Positions 46,656-57,319 of a DNA stretch of 64,000 nt are shown here, piece by piece; position 1 is the stretch's first letter; each line of letters opens with the position of its first letter. The stretch is from Corbicula japonica (taxonomy: Eukaryota; Mollusca; Bivalvia; Venerida; Cyrenidae): NCBI GenBank assembly GCA_038501625.1, contig JAZAYU010000052.1:3935955-3999954 (forward strand), given 5' to 3'. The notes beneath the pieces are model-generated. The model saw nothing but the letters and a program-made list of their open reading frames with translations. It did not search any database and was not told where the DNA came from. The position numbers were made by a program, and so were the translations under genes.

Positions 46656-46923
46656 AAGGTTATAAAACTGAGCATGGAAACCAGTCTCAAATCTCAATCA
46701 TCTGGTCGCTATTTCAGCCAATCAGATGCTTGAGATTTGGGACTGGTTTCCATGCTCAGTTTTATAACCTTGGGCACTGGGCCCAAGACCATAAAACTAA
46801 GTTTTGAGATCAGTCTCAAATCTCAAGCATCTGATTGGCTGAAATGGCGACTGGTCGCCATTTCAGCCAATCAGATGCTTGAGATTTGAGACTGATCTCC
46901 AGATTTATTTTTATGATCTTGGG
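46656..46923. mobile_element. Two palindromic MITEs of different subfamilies side by side
   Basis: The first (46656-46771) is the aaggttataaaactgagcat type with a central deletion. The second (46782-46923) is the cccaagaccataaaactaag type. Ten bases, containing gggcactg, lie between them, and a similar gggcactgggc follows the second element. The repeated ttgggcactggg suggests either a target duplication or part of the element ends. Confidence 0.87.
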
Positions 46924-48167
46924 CACTGGGCAGATTGATCGAAGAGTTTAAAACCACCAGGAAATAAAGAATCGAATATAAACATAGTTTAGAAAATTGA
47001 ATTCCACGAAATTAAGAACCCACGAAAATACTGTATTATGAAAAAAAACACGAAATGTTATACCCACGAATATGTGTATCCACAGTATTGCAAACTCTTC
47101 GGTTCCTTTTTATGTTAATGAATATAATAAATTAAGTATTGGCAGTGTAATCTTATTTCACTGGTTTATGGCATTCGGGAAAGGTTGCGATTACTGCACG
47201 TGTATTTTCCTGATAACGGTACATGTATTTGTTTATTACCTTAAACTTTTGTTGAGTGCATTTACGTGCCACGTGATGAGCATCTAAACCATCTGGGAGT
47301 GAACAGTGAATTTCAGGAAAGCAGGTGCTAATTAGGAGCTAAAGTCTAAGACCACTTGTTGTGGAAACCTTAGGCCCGAGGTTATTAAAGTAAACCGACG
47401 GACTGTAAATCACATGCATGACGCTGTGGATAATATCAAGTTTTCACACACTTTTTAAAATACAATAACTGATATCTCACCCACTTGAAACAAATGTTAG
47501 AGATGATGCTTCATTTGGTTTTAAGAGCCGTCTACAGTCGCCATTGCACTGTTGATAACTTTTATTATGAAAAGAGAAATCAACGTTTTTATTCATTTGA
47601 CTTTCCTTTCGCGACCAGGAAAGTCAAGGTCAAACACAGTTTCTCATGTTGTATACAGTTGTTAGTCAAAATGACCACACGTATTGTAGTCAGTATCATA
47701 TTACTCATATTACTCACGTGGGCATTTCAAACAAGTAAACAATTCAGGCCTATAGGTTTCCCCAAGATTCTGAACATCTCTGCACAGCCATAAAACTAGG
47801 CTTTACTCATTATCTATTAGCCGGAACAGATTGTAATTGACAGCTAATGATTCTCCACTGACCACTGTGAAATTTGATAGCCCTTTACCTTAATAATGTT
47901 ACCACAGATGTTTTCTGCTAGTGAATACATAAATGCAATGTTTTGATGGGAATCCTTGTTAAACACTCCTGTTATTGTTTTCATATTTAATAAATTTAAA
48001 AGAAAACAAATTATTATCACAATCATTTATTCAAAACATGTAATTGCATTATTTATCGTAATTTAAATCCTTGGTAATACTTCATATAATTATACAGTTT
48101 TATATAATTCATTACAGTTATACATGTATTACATTCAACACTGCTCAAGACCACATTAAACAGATGT

Positions 48168-51100
48168 CCGTGAAGTACGCGGGGTAACGGGCTAGCGGTG
48201 TGGCGGGCTGGCAGTGTGAACTGGGCGGGCTAGCAGTCTAGCGGGCTAACAGTGTGAACTGAGCGGGCTAGCAGGCTAACGGGCTAACAGTGTGAAGTGG
48301 GCGGGCTAACAGTGTAGCGGGCTAGCGGAGTGAACTGGGCGGGCTGGCGGACCAGCGGGCTAAACTTAAACACTTCATTGAATCAACATGAAAACGTTAT
48401 GAAACATTTCCGTGAAGTACGCGGGATAACGGGCTAGCGGTGTGGCGGGCTGGCAGTGTGAACTGGGCGGGCTAGCAGTCTAGCGGGCTAACAGTGTGAA
48501 CTGAGCGGGCTAGCAGGCTAACGGGCTAACAGTGTGAAGCGGGCGGGTTAACAGTGTAGCGGGCTAGCGGAGTGAACTGGGCGGGCTGGCGGACCAGCGG
48601 GCTAAACTTAAACACTTCATTGAATCAACATGAAAACGTTATGAAACATTTCCCAGCAGTGTGAAGTGAGCGGGCTAACAGTGTAGCGGGCTAGCAGAGT
48701 GAACTGGGCGGGCTGGCGGGCCAGCGGGCTAAACTTAAACACTTCATTGAATCAACATGGAAACGTTATGAAACATTTCCCAGCAGTGTGAAATGGGCGG
48801 GCTAACAGTGCAGCGGGCTAGCAGAGTGAACTGGGCGAGCTGGCGGGCCAGCGGGCTAAACTTAAACACTTCATTAAATCAACATGAAAACGTTATGAAA
48901 CATTTCCCAGCAGTGTGAAGTGAGCGGGCTAACAGTGTAGCGGGCTAGCAGAGTGAACTGGGCGGGCTGGCGGGCCAGCGGGCTAAACTTAAACACTTCA
49001 TTGAATCAACATGGAAACGTTATGAAACATTTCCCAGCAGTGTGAAGTGGGCGGGCTAACAGTGCAGCGGGCTAGCAGAGTGAACTGGGCGGGCTGGCGG
49101 GCCAGCGGGCTAAACTTAAACACTTCATTAAATCAACATGAAAACGTTATGAAACATTTCCCAGCAATGTGAAGTGGGCGGGCTAACAGTGTAGCGGGCT
49201 AGCGGAGTGAACTGGGCGGGCTGGCGGACCAGCGGGCTAAACTTAAACACTTCATTGAATCAACATGAAAACGTTATGAAACATTTCCCAGCAGTGTGAA
49301 GTGGGCGGGCTAACAGTGTAGCGGGCTAGCAGAGTGAACTGGGCGGGCTGGCGGGCCAGCGGGCTAAACCTAAACACTTCATTGAATCAACATGAAAACG
49401 TTATGAAACATTTCCCAGCAGTGTGAAGTGGGCGGGCTAACAGTGTAGCGGGCTAGCGGAGTGAACTGGGCGGGCTGGCGGACCAGCGGGCTAAACTTAA
49501 ACATTTCATTGAATCAACATGAAAACGTTATGAAACATTTCCCAGCAGTGTGAAGTGAGCGGGCTAACAGTGTAGCGGGCTAGCAGAGTGAACTGGGCGG
49601 GCTGGCGGGCCAGCGGGCTAAACTAAAACACTTCATTGAATCAACATGGAAACGTTATGAAACATTTCCCAGCAGTGTGAAGTGGGCGGGCTAACAGTGC
49701 AGCGGGCTAGCAGAGTGAACTGGGCGGGCTGGCGGGCCAGCGGGCTAAACTTAAACACTTCATTGAATCAACATGGAAACGTTATGAAACATTTCCCAGC
49801 AGTGTGAAGTGGGCGGGCTAACAGTGTAGCGGGCTAGCGGAGTGAACTGGGCGGGCTGGCGGACCAGCGGGCTAAACTTAAACACTTCATTGAATCAACA
49901 TGAAAACGTTATGAAACCTTTCCCAGCAGTGTGAAGTGGGCGGGCTAACAGTGTAGCGGGCTAGCAGAGTGAACTGGGCGGGCTGGCGGGCCAGCGGGCT
50001 AAACCTAAACACTTCATTAAATCAACATGAAAACGTTATGAAACATTTCCCAGCAATGTGAAGTGGGCGGGCTAACAGTGTAGCGGGCTAGCGGAGTGAA
50101 CTGGGCGGGCTGGCGGACCAGCGGGCTAAACTTAAACACTTCATTGAATCAACATGAAAACGTTATGAAACATTTCCCAGCAGTGTGAAGTGGGCGGGCT
50201 AACAGTGTAGCGGGCTAGCAGAGTGAACTGGGCGGGCTGGCGGGCCAGCGGGCTAAACCTAAACACTTCATTAAATCAACATGAAAACGTTATGAAACAT
50301 TTCCCAGCAGTGTGAAGTGGGCGGGCTAACAGTGTAGCGGGCTAGCGGAGTGAACTGGGCGGGCTGGCGGACCAGCGGGCTAAACTTAAACACTTCATTG
50401 AATCAACATGAAAACGTTATGAAACATTTCCCAGCAGTGTGAAGTGAGCGGGCTAACAGTGTAGCGGGCTAGCAGAGTGAACTGGGCGGGCTGGCGGGCC
50501 AGCGGGCTAAACTTAAACACTTCATTGAATCAACATGGAAAAGTTATGAAACATTTCCCAGCAGTGTGAAGTGGGCGGGCTAACAGTGCAGCGGGCTAGC
50601 AGAGTGAACTGGGCGGGCTGGCGGGCCAGCGGGCTAAACTTAAACACTTCATTAAATCAACATGAAAACGTTATGAAACATTTCCCAGCAGTGTGAAGTG
50701 AGCGGGCTAACAGTGTAGCGGGCTAGCAGAGTGAACTGGGCGGGCTGGCGGGCCAGCGGGCTAAACTTAAACACTTCATTGAATCAACATGGAAACGTTA
50801 TGAAACATTTCCCAGCAGTGTGAAGTGGGCGGGCTAACAGTGCAGCGGGCTAGCAGAGTGAACTGGGCGGGCTGGCGGGCCAGCGGGCTAAACCTAAACA
50901 CTTCATTAAATCAACATGAAAACGTTATGAAACATTTCCCAGCAATGTGAAGTGGGCGGGCTAACAGTGTAGCGGGCTAGCGGAGTGAACTGGGCGGGCT
51001 GGCGGACCAGCGGGCTAAACTTAAACACTTCATTGAATCAACATGAAAACGTTATGAAACATTTCCCAGCAGTGTGAAGTGGGCGGGCTAACAGTGTAGC

Positions 51101-51470
51101 GGGCTAGCAGAGTGAACTGGGCGGGCTGGCGGGCCAGCGGGCTAAACCTAAACACTTCATTAAATCAACATGAAAACGTTATGAAACATTTCCCAGCAGT
51201 GTGAAGTGGGCGGGCTAACAGTGTAGCGGGCTAGCGGAGTGAACTGGGCGGGCTGGCGGACCAGCGGGCTTAACTTAAACACTTCATTGAATCAACATGA
51301 AAACGTTATGAAACATTTCCCAGCAGTGTGAAGTAAGCGGGCTAACAGTGTAGCGGGCTAGCAGAGTGAACTGGGCGGGCTGGCGGGCCAGCGGGCTAAA
51401 CTTTAACACTTCATTGAATCAACATGAAAACATGGGCGTGAAGTGGGTGGGCTTAAAGTGTAACGGCCTG
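48168..51470 (+). repeat. 127-bp satellite array with higher-order structure
   Basis: From the first cccagcag junction at 48652 to the last at 51319 there are 21 intervals totalling exactly 2667 bases (21 x 127). Each unit has a GC-rich half built on gcgggct words (gcgggctaacagtg, gcgggctggcgggccagc) and an AT-rich half (acttcattgaatcaacatga, aacgttatgaaacatttccc). The array starts with two 242-bp units that contain extra gcgggctagc blocks. Unit variants (gcggag/gaccagc versus gcagag/gggccagc) alternate, pointing to dimer-scale amplification. No open frame. Confidence 0.95.
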
Positions 51471-53964
51471 ACTTCTCGTTGTCATGGCAACACCACATAT
51501 CAAAATATTTATTTTAGTATTTTTCTTGGACAGTAGTAAAATGATAGTTGTTTGTTTATCCGAACATGAAATAAGAATGTGACAAATATACTGACAATAA
51601 GATTTCTCAATCAACATACTGCTGTCATTGATTCCCAGTTTTGCGGCATTTTCCACAATTTCTGAATCTACATCACTAAGATAAAATCTGCCGTAAATCA
51701 GTAGGCCTAATGGTTGGGGCTAAGAACCTACAATTATGGGATTTCCTTTACGAAATTTCGCACATTCCAAAAATGAAAACATCATTTTTGATCATCAGGA
51801 CTGATTTTTAACCTCTCCTCCGTTTTGTACGATTCAGACCTCATGTGCCATTTCGGACAACTTTCAGGCTCAGACGGGCGCCAGTCCTTGGTATAACCAC
51901 CCACATTTCTCAAGCTAGTTGGTTAGCTTCCTTACATGAAAATATTGACTATGGTAGGCCTCGAACTCAGAGCTGCAAGGGACAATTAATTCCAGTCGGA
52001 AACTTTAACAAAGTTATTTTATGAGGGTCAGTTTGTAGCGTTGTCAACTGATCCCCATAGAATAATGATCCCCCAGTCATTATTTTACATAGAATAGTGA
52101 CTCCCTGGTCATAATACTATGACCGGGAAGTTATAACATTTTATAGATCAAATCGGGTGAGGGGTCATTATTTAATGAGGTGTCAGTATTTTCAGGAGTC
52201 ATTATTCTATATTTAATAATTACAGGGGAGGTCATTATTCTATGGGGTCAGTATACAACGTTAAATTCGCCTTCAGCATGGTACTGTTGGGGCGGTCTTC
52301 ATGCCGCAATCTTCTTCATCGTCTTCATCCTGGTTTCCATCCATCTAAATAGCTCCTGGATCGATTACCCCGGCAAAACGTTCCTAGCTCCCGGGTGAAA
52401 TCACAAAATCGCCGACACCGCCAGGCAAGCCTGGCTTCCGACTGAAATAACAGACCAGGGGCGTTGGCAAGTTTTGGATATTGGGGCGGCGATTTTTTAA
52501 GAGATTTAAAAAGTGAAAGATTAAAACTAGAGGTGCACGAACTATTATTTGGTTTGACAATCAAATTAAAAATAAATTGTTTGTTCTTGCATTTCGAATA
52601 TCAATGAATAATTAAAAAATAACAACATAATTATTTCATGGTATGAACAGATCGTAGCTGACATGATCTGTAAAGAAACGAAGCCAACATACACATATAA
52701 TGTCATTGTGGCGCAGAAGAGGTGACCAAGACTTGCTGCAAATAAAGAATCGAAACTGGTCGTCTGCGTCAGTGTCTGATTTCAGAATATTTTTGATAGT
52801 TCATTATTTAAAGTTTAAGCACAGCTCTCACAGCTCGCTTTTAGAAATGCAACATTCTTTGGTTGATCAGGGTCTTAGATTAAAAAAAAACTGGGTTGAT
52901 TAGAAACGTCCATATCTGATCACATGTAATTATGGATTAAGAAAAATGTTTCTAATTTTTATGATAAATAAATTACTTGACGAAAAGATTGAACACAATA
53001 TAAGATAACGTTGTGTGTATTTCCATTTATGTATCGTCGCTACCGGAAGCCCATATGAGCGAAGCCTAGTGTTAGTTATTTTAGGTTTTGGAGGATAGTG
53101 CAAGATACAGAGGATCGTCTCTGGTTATTTTATGTGCCCGTTGTAAAGCACCATTACACTGGACCTCGGTTTTAAGTCCCATCCAAACGACTTATAGTTA
53201 TTTTAGATGGAGTAGCAGAGGATCAAATCAACGATCCCTGGAATCAAACCAAACGCACGAACCACTGCGCTAATGATCCGCTGTTAAAGATAACATGTTA
53301 CCAATCATCATTTTAATTGACATTACATAAATACAATAAACAAAATCGAATTCTTATTTCCAAGACAGCGTCCTTGTGCAATCAAAACACAATAACAAAA
53401 CGTGCTATTAACACCATGCGGTCATTTGCAGTCGTTAATCCCCTGTCCTGCGCAGCAAACTGATGCCTGTCATCAGCGAAGCCTTAACTTGAGGCGACAC
53501 AAAAATGTTTGGAGCGACAAGACTAAAATATAACGGCAGCTAGTCGAAATATTGGGGCGGCGGCCGCCGCCGCTGCCACCCCATTGACTACGCCTTTGAG
53601 ACACCGCTAGGCACCCTAGCTCCTGAGTTCACCTCCCAGAGCTGACATTAAACCGCTGATTACTCGTTATTAAAGAAAGTGTAAAAATAAGAGAGAGGTT
53701 TTCGGAATGCTAACTCAAGTTCAACTAGCCAAGTCGCAGCGGTTGGACTTTAGTTACTATTCGGAACATTACAGTAGTGTTTCCACCCCTTCATTGCTGA
53801 AAAGGTACCAGAGAAACCAGTCCATAGTTCAACTATCTTGCGTTCTGTTTTCAACTTCAGTGACCTTAGTAAATGATCGAACTCGCCCAATATATCACTA
53901 AACCGCGCTCACTTTAACCATTAAGCTAAATAAACCATTTGGTTGATCAACACTAAACGGCTTT
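51471..53964. other. Spacer between satellite arrays; MITE and SINE-like fragments
   Basis: Contains a MITE at about 52034-52264 with inverted ends built on ccccatagaataatga / tcattattctatggggtc, and a SINE-like stretch at about 53040-53275 (ggttattttatgtgcccg near its middle; the same words occur near 62330). No supported gene; frames at 52180-52398, 52325-52564 (minus) and 53707-53901 lack features. Confidence 0.5.
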
Positions 53965-55015
53965 CAGATGTGTGAAGTCAGCGGCCTAGCGGCCTGGCGG
54001 CGTGAAGTTAGCGGCCTAGCGGCCTGGCTGCCTGAAGTTAGCGGCCTAGCGGCCTGGCGGCGTGAAGTAAGCGGCCTAGGCGTGAAGATGGCTGCCTTTA
54101 TCACAATTTAGCCTGATTTTAAAAGCGGATTGAAATTTATTTTACAGCAGATTATGCAGGGCTGTATAAGCAAGTTATCAACATGATTTATCTTTATTTT
54201 TTAAAATAAATTATTTAACAAAGTTCTAGCTTATCTGCAAAGACGACTCGGAGTCTCTTTGTACATTTACTCTCATGTACTCTTTGTAAATGTTCATTTC
54301 AGGGATGATTAAGTAAAATATCAACAAGAACTAGCTTTGATTTTTTTTTCGAAGCCGGGTGGCCTATCGGCCTGGCGGCCTAGCGGCCTAAACTAAATAT
54401 TTATCATAATTTATGTTTATCTTAAAAACGTCTTGAAATCGGTTTTTCAGCATGTAATGTACATTTCAGGGTGAATAAGCAAAATATCAACAAGAACTAG
54501 CTTTGATTTTTTTAAAGTTTTCGAAGCTTGGCGGCCTAGCGGCCTGGCAGCCTAGCGGCCTGGCAGCCTAGCGGCCTGGCGGCCTAAACTTAATATTTAT
54601 CATAATTTATGTTTATCTTTAAACCGGATTGAATTCGATTTTTTACAGCATGCAATGTACATTTCAGGGATGAATAAGCAAAATATCAACAAGAACTAGC
54701 TTTGATTTTTTTAAGTTTTCAAAGCCTGGCGGCCTAGAGGCCTAAACTTAATTTTTATCATAATTTATGTTTATCTTAAAACGTCTTGAAATTGATTTTT
54801 TAGCATGTACATTTCAGAGGTGAATAAGCAAAATATCAACAAGAACTAACTTTGATTTTTTTTAAAGTTTTCGAAGCCTGGCGGCCTAGCGGCCTAAACT
54901 TATTTTTATTATAATTAATGTTTATCTTAAAAAACGGCTTGAATTCGATTTTTACAGCATGCAATGTACATTTCAGGGGTGAATAAGCAAAATATCAACA
55001 AGAACTAGCTTTGAT
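53965..55015 (+). repeat. GGCCTAGC-rich variable tandem array, units 150-199 bp
   Basis: Five anchors of caagaactagctttgatt at 54325, 54491, 54690, 54840 and 54999 give spacings of 166, 199, 150 and 159. Each unit has a GC block of gcggcctagcggcctggc decamers (variable number, hence variable length) and an AT-rich block (tttatcataatttatgttta, acatttcagggatgaataag). At the left end the GC words also carry gtgaagttagc, recalling the gtgaagtgggc of the 127-bp satellite. Confidence 0.88.
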
Positions 55016-56189
55016 TAATAGATTTCATCTGCCGCGGTCATGTACTAATTGAATTCTACTCAGAACACTGTCAGCCAAAGCATACTTTGTTAGGTAGGGA
55101 GTGGAGACAAATGTCACAAATGACGAAAACTGGCTATAATTTCAAAATGAATTACAAGAAAAATACATTTCAAACAGCGATTCCAGTGTTTTGATGCAGA
55201 AGGTATTTCCTTTTTGTATGTGTCAGCGCTACACATATATAATACTATTTCAAGTTTTTTGAATTCAGTCTCGGGACAAAAAAATTCTAACGTTTATTTG
55301 GCTGGCAGTGAGAATTGAAAAGATGCAGCACAAATATTTTGCTCTAGAAACCGGAAGCAGACATAAATTGAGATATTTTTCTCGAATTTCTTAAGCTGGT
55401 TTTTCATGTAACCTTTCCTTGATGTATACGCATTTTTACGCATGTGCGACCAGTGTAGATCCAGATCAGCCGGCATATCCTGATAGGATCTGCACTTGTC
55501 GTATTTTGTCAGAAATAACCTAATGAATCAAAAAGCGAACAGTTTAGATCCTGATCAGATGGCATGGATGTTCCGGCTGATCTGGATCTAAACTGTTCAC
55601 CCTAGCAATAAAGGTGTATCTATACAGGAAAGGGTTAAGTTTTTGTCAACAACACAATCACTGTATATAAACCGATTGTATCATCTACCGGATATAGCGA
55701 GCTGATTGTCACAAAACATTATAGACAGTTCAAAAGTGAGTGGAGTTTTTATCTTTTGTAATTAGAAATCAAATCGACATATATATGTTTCAAGGGCGAT
55801 TGTTGTAGTCCTTGTTATGAACGATATTGTTTCCCATTGTATACGATACACTTTTGAAAAAATAGCTCAAGTCACTCACACAAAGTACCGTTTGCACTGC
55901 GTACTGTTCTAAATTCAGGGTAAATGTTTATATTGTAACATTTAGACGTATTTTCTTGCTAACGCTGATGTAACATATAAGTTTTATTCTTACAATAATC
56001 ATATTGCTGTGTCTCATCAATTAAATATTAATACATTAGACCAAACTTACAAGCAGGTTCGATCCAGACTCATTAATGAACATCTTTACTCAATCTTAAA
56101 TGTATTTCTATCGTGATCTGTATGTATCAGTTAATATAGATTATTTAAAGATGGTTTCAATATATTTTTCGGATTTAAGAAAGGTGTGT
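55016..56189. other. Spacer with one AACCCTTT-type foldback
   Basis: 55410-55636 is a foldback: ends aacctttccttgatgtatac and ctatacaggaaagggtt, with internal pairs cagatcagccggcat / gccggctgatctggatc. The rest is AT-rich with no gene. A 20-bp word, ttgtatgtgtcagcgctaca, at 55214-55233 recurs inside the 65-bp array at 57237-57256. Confidence 0.65.
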
Positions 56190-57315
56190 GAAGTTGGCAG
56201 TGAGTAATGAGTAGGGAATTGGATATTCAATATCCACCTGAAATTGAATCCACTGCCAGCTGTGAGTTGGGTATTCGCTTTACACAAACAGCTAATACCC
56301 TAATGAGATCGAATTCGCTGCCAGCTGTGAGTTGGGTATACCTTCTATACTGACAGCGAATACCCTAATGGGATCGAATCCACTGCCAGCTGTGAGTTGG
56401 GTATTCGTTCTATACTGACAGCGAATACCCTTATGGGACGAATCTACTGAGAGCTGTGAGTTGGGTATTCGTTCTACACTGACAGCGAATACCCAAATGA
56501 GATCGAATTCACTGCCAGCAGTGAGTTGGGTATTCGCTCTACACTGACAGCAAATACCCTAATGAGATCGAATCCACTGCCGGAAGTGAGTTGGGTATTC
56601 GCTTTACACTGACAGCGAATACCCTAATGAGATCGAATCCACTGCCAGCAGTGAGTTGGGTATTCGCACTCCACTGACAGCGAATACCCTAATGAGATCA
56701 AATCCACTGCCAGCAGTGAGTTGGGTAATCGTTCTACAGTGACAGCAAATACCCTAATGAGATGGAATCCACTGCCAGCTGTGAGTTAGGTATTCGTTCT
56801 ACACTCACAGCGATTACCCTAATGAGATCGAAATCACTGCCAGAAGTGAGTTTGGTATTCGCTCTACACTGACAGCGAATACCCTAATGAGATCGAATCC
56901 ACTGCCAGCAGTGAGTTGGGTACTCGCTTTACACACACAGCGAATACCCTTATGAGATCGGATCCACTGCCAGCAGTGAGTTGGGTATTCGCTTTACACA
57001 AACAGCGAATACCCTAATGAGATCGAATCCACTGCCAGCAGTGAGTTGGGTATTCGTTCTACATTGACAGCGAATACCCTAATGAGATCGAATCCACTGC
57101 CAGTGGTGAGTTGGGTATTCGTTCTACACTGACAGCGAATATCCTAATGAGATCGAATCCACTGCCAGCAGTGAGTTGGATATTCGCTCTACACTGACAC
57201 CGAATACCCTAATGAAATCGAATCCACTGCCAGCAGTTGTATGTGTCAGCGCTACAGTTGGGTATTCGCTTTACACAAACAGCGAATACGCTAATAAGAT
57301 TGAATCCACTGCCAG
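56190..57315 (+). repeat. 65-bp tandem array, each unit carrying a stem-loop
   Basis: About 17 units at a regular 65-bp spacing (anchors ctgccagc at 56251, 56316, 56381 and so on). Each unit contains gggtattcgct, about ten loop bases (ctacactgac), then agcgaataccc, an 11-bp perfect inverted repeat in most units. The linker is ctaatgagatcgaatccact plus gccagcagtgagtt. The penultimate unit has an insertion of about 15 bp. Not CRISPR: the spacers between repeats are themselves repeated. Confidence 0.93.
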
Positions 57316-57319
57316 TTAT

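Larger units (their letters stand above)
38123..48167. other. 3' flank: no supported gene, scattered transposons
   Basis: About 10 kb with only small open frames. Recognised: hAT-like element (38558-39409), palindromic MITEs (39603-39662, 45430-45518, 46036-46168, 46656-46771, 46782-46923), imperfect inverted words around gataaccatagttat (about 40555-40660), poly-C/CA tract (41623-41655), foldback complex (43243-43861), hairpin (44985-45127) and short repeats of cgcgagatcctgtttt (45765-45825). The frames at 44059-44289, 45132-45377 (minus) and 47485-47793 show no known domain. The rest shows nothing I can name. Confidence 0.6.

Noticed and set aside
47485..47793. 102-codon frame with a hydrophobic stretch (IVVSIILLILLTWAF)
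   Set aside because: A single chance hydrophobic run in AT-rich DNA; no homology recognised and no initiation context.
53040..53275. tRNA gene
   Set aside because: The stretch has SINE-like words but I cannot fold a complete cloverleaf with both A and B boxes.
56190..57315. CRISPR-like regular array
   Set aside because: The whole 65-bp unit is repeated, so there are no unique spacers, and the context is a eukaryotic genome with other satellites.
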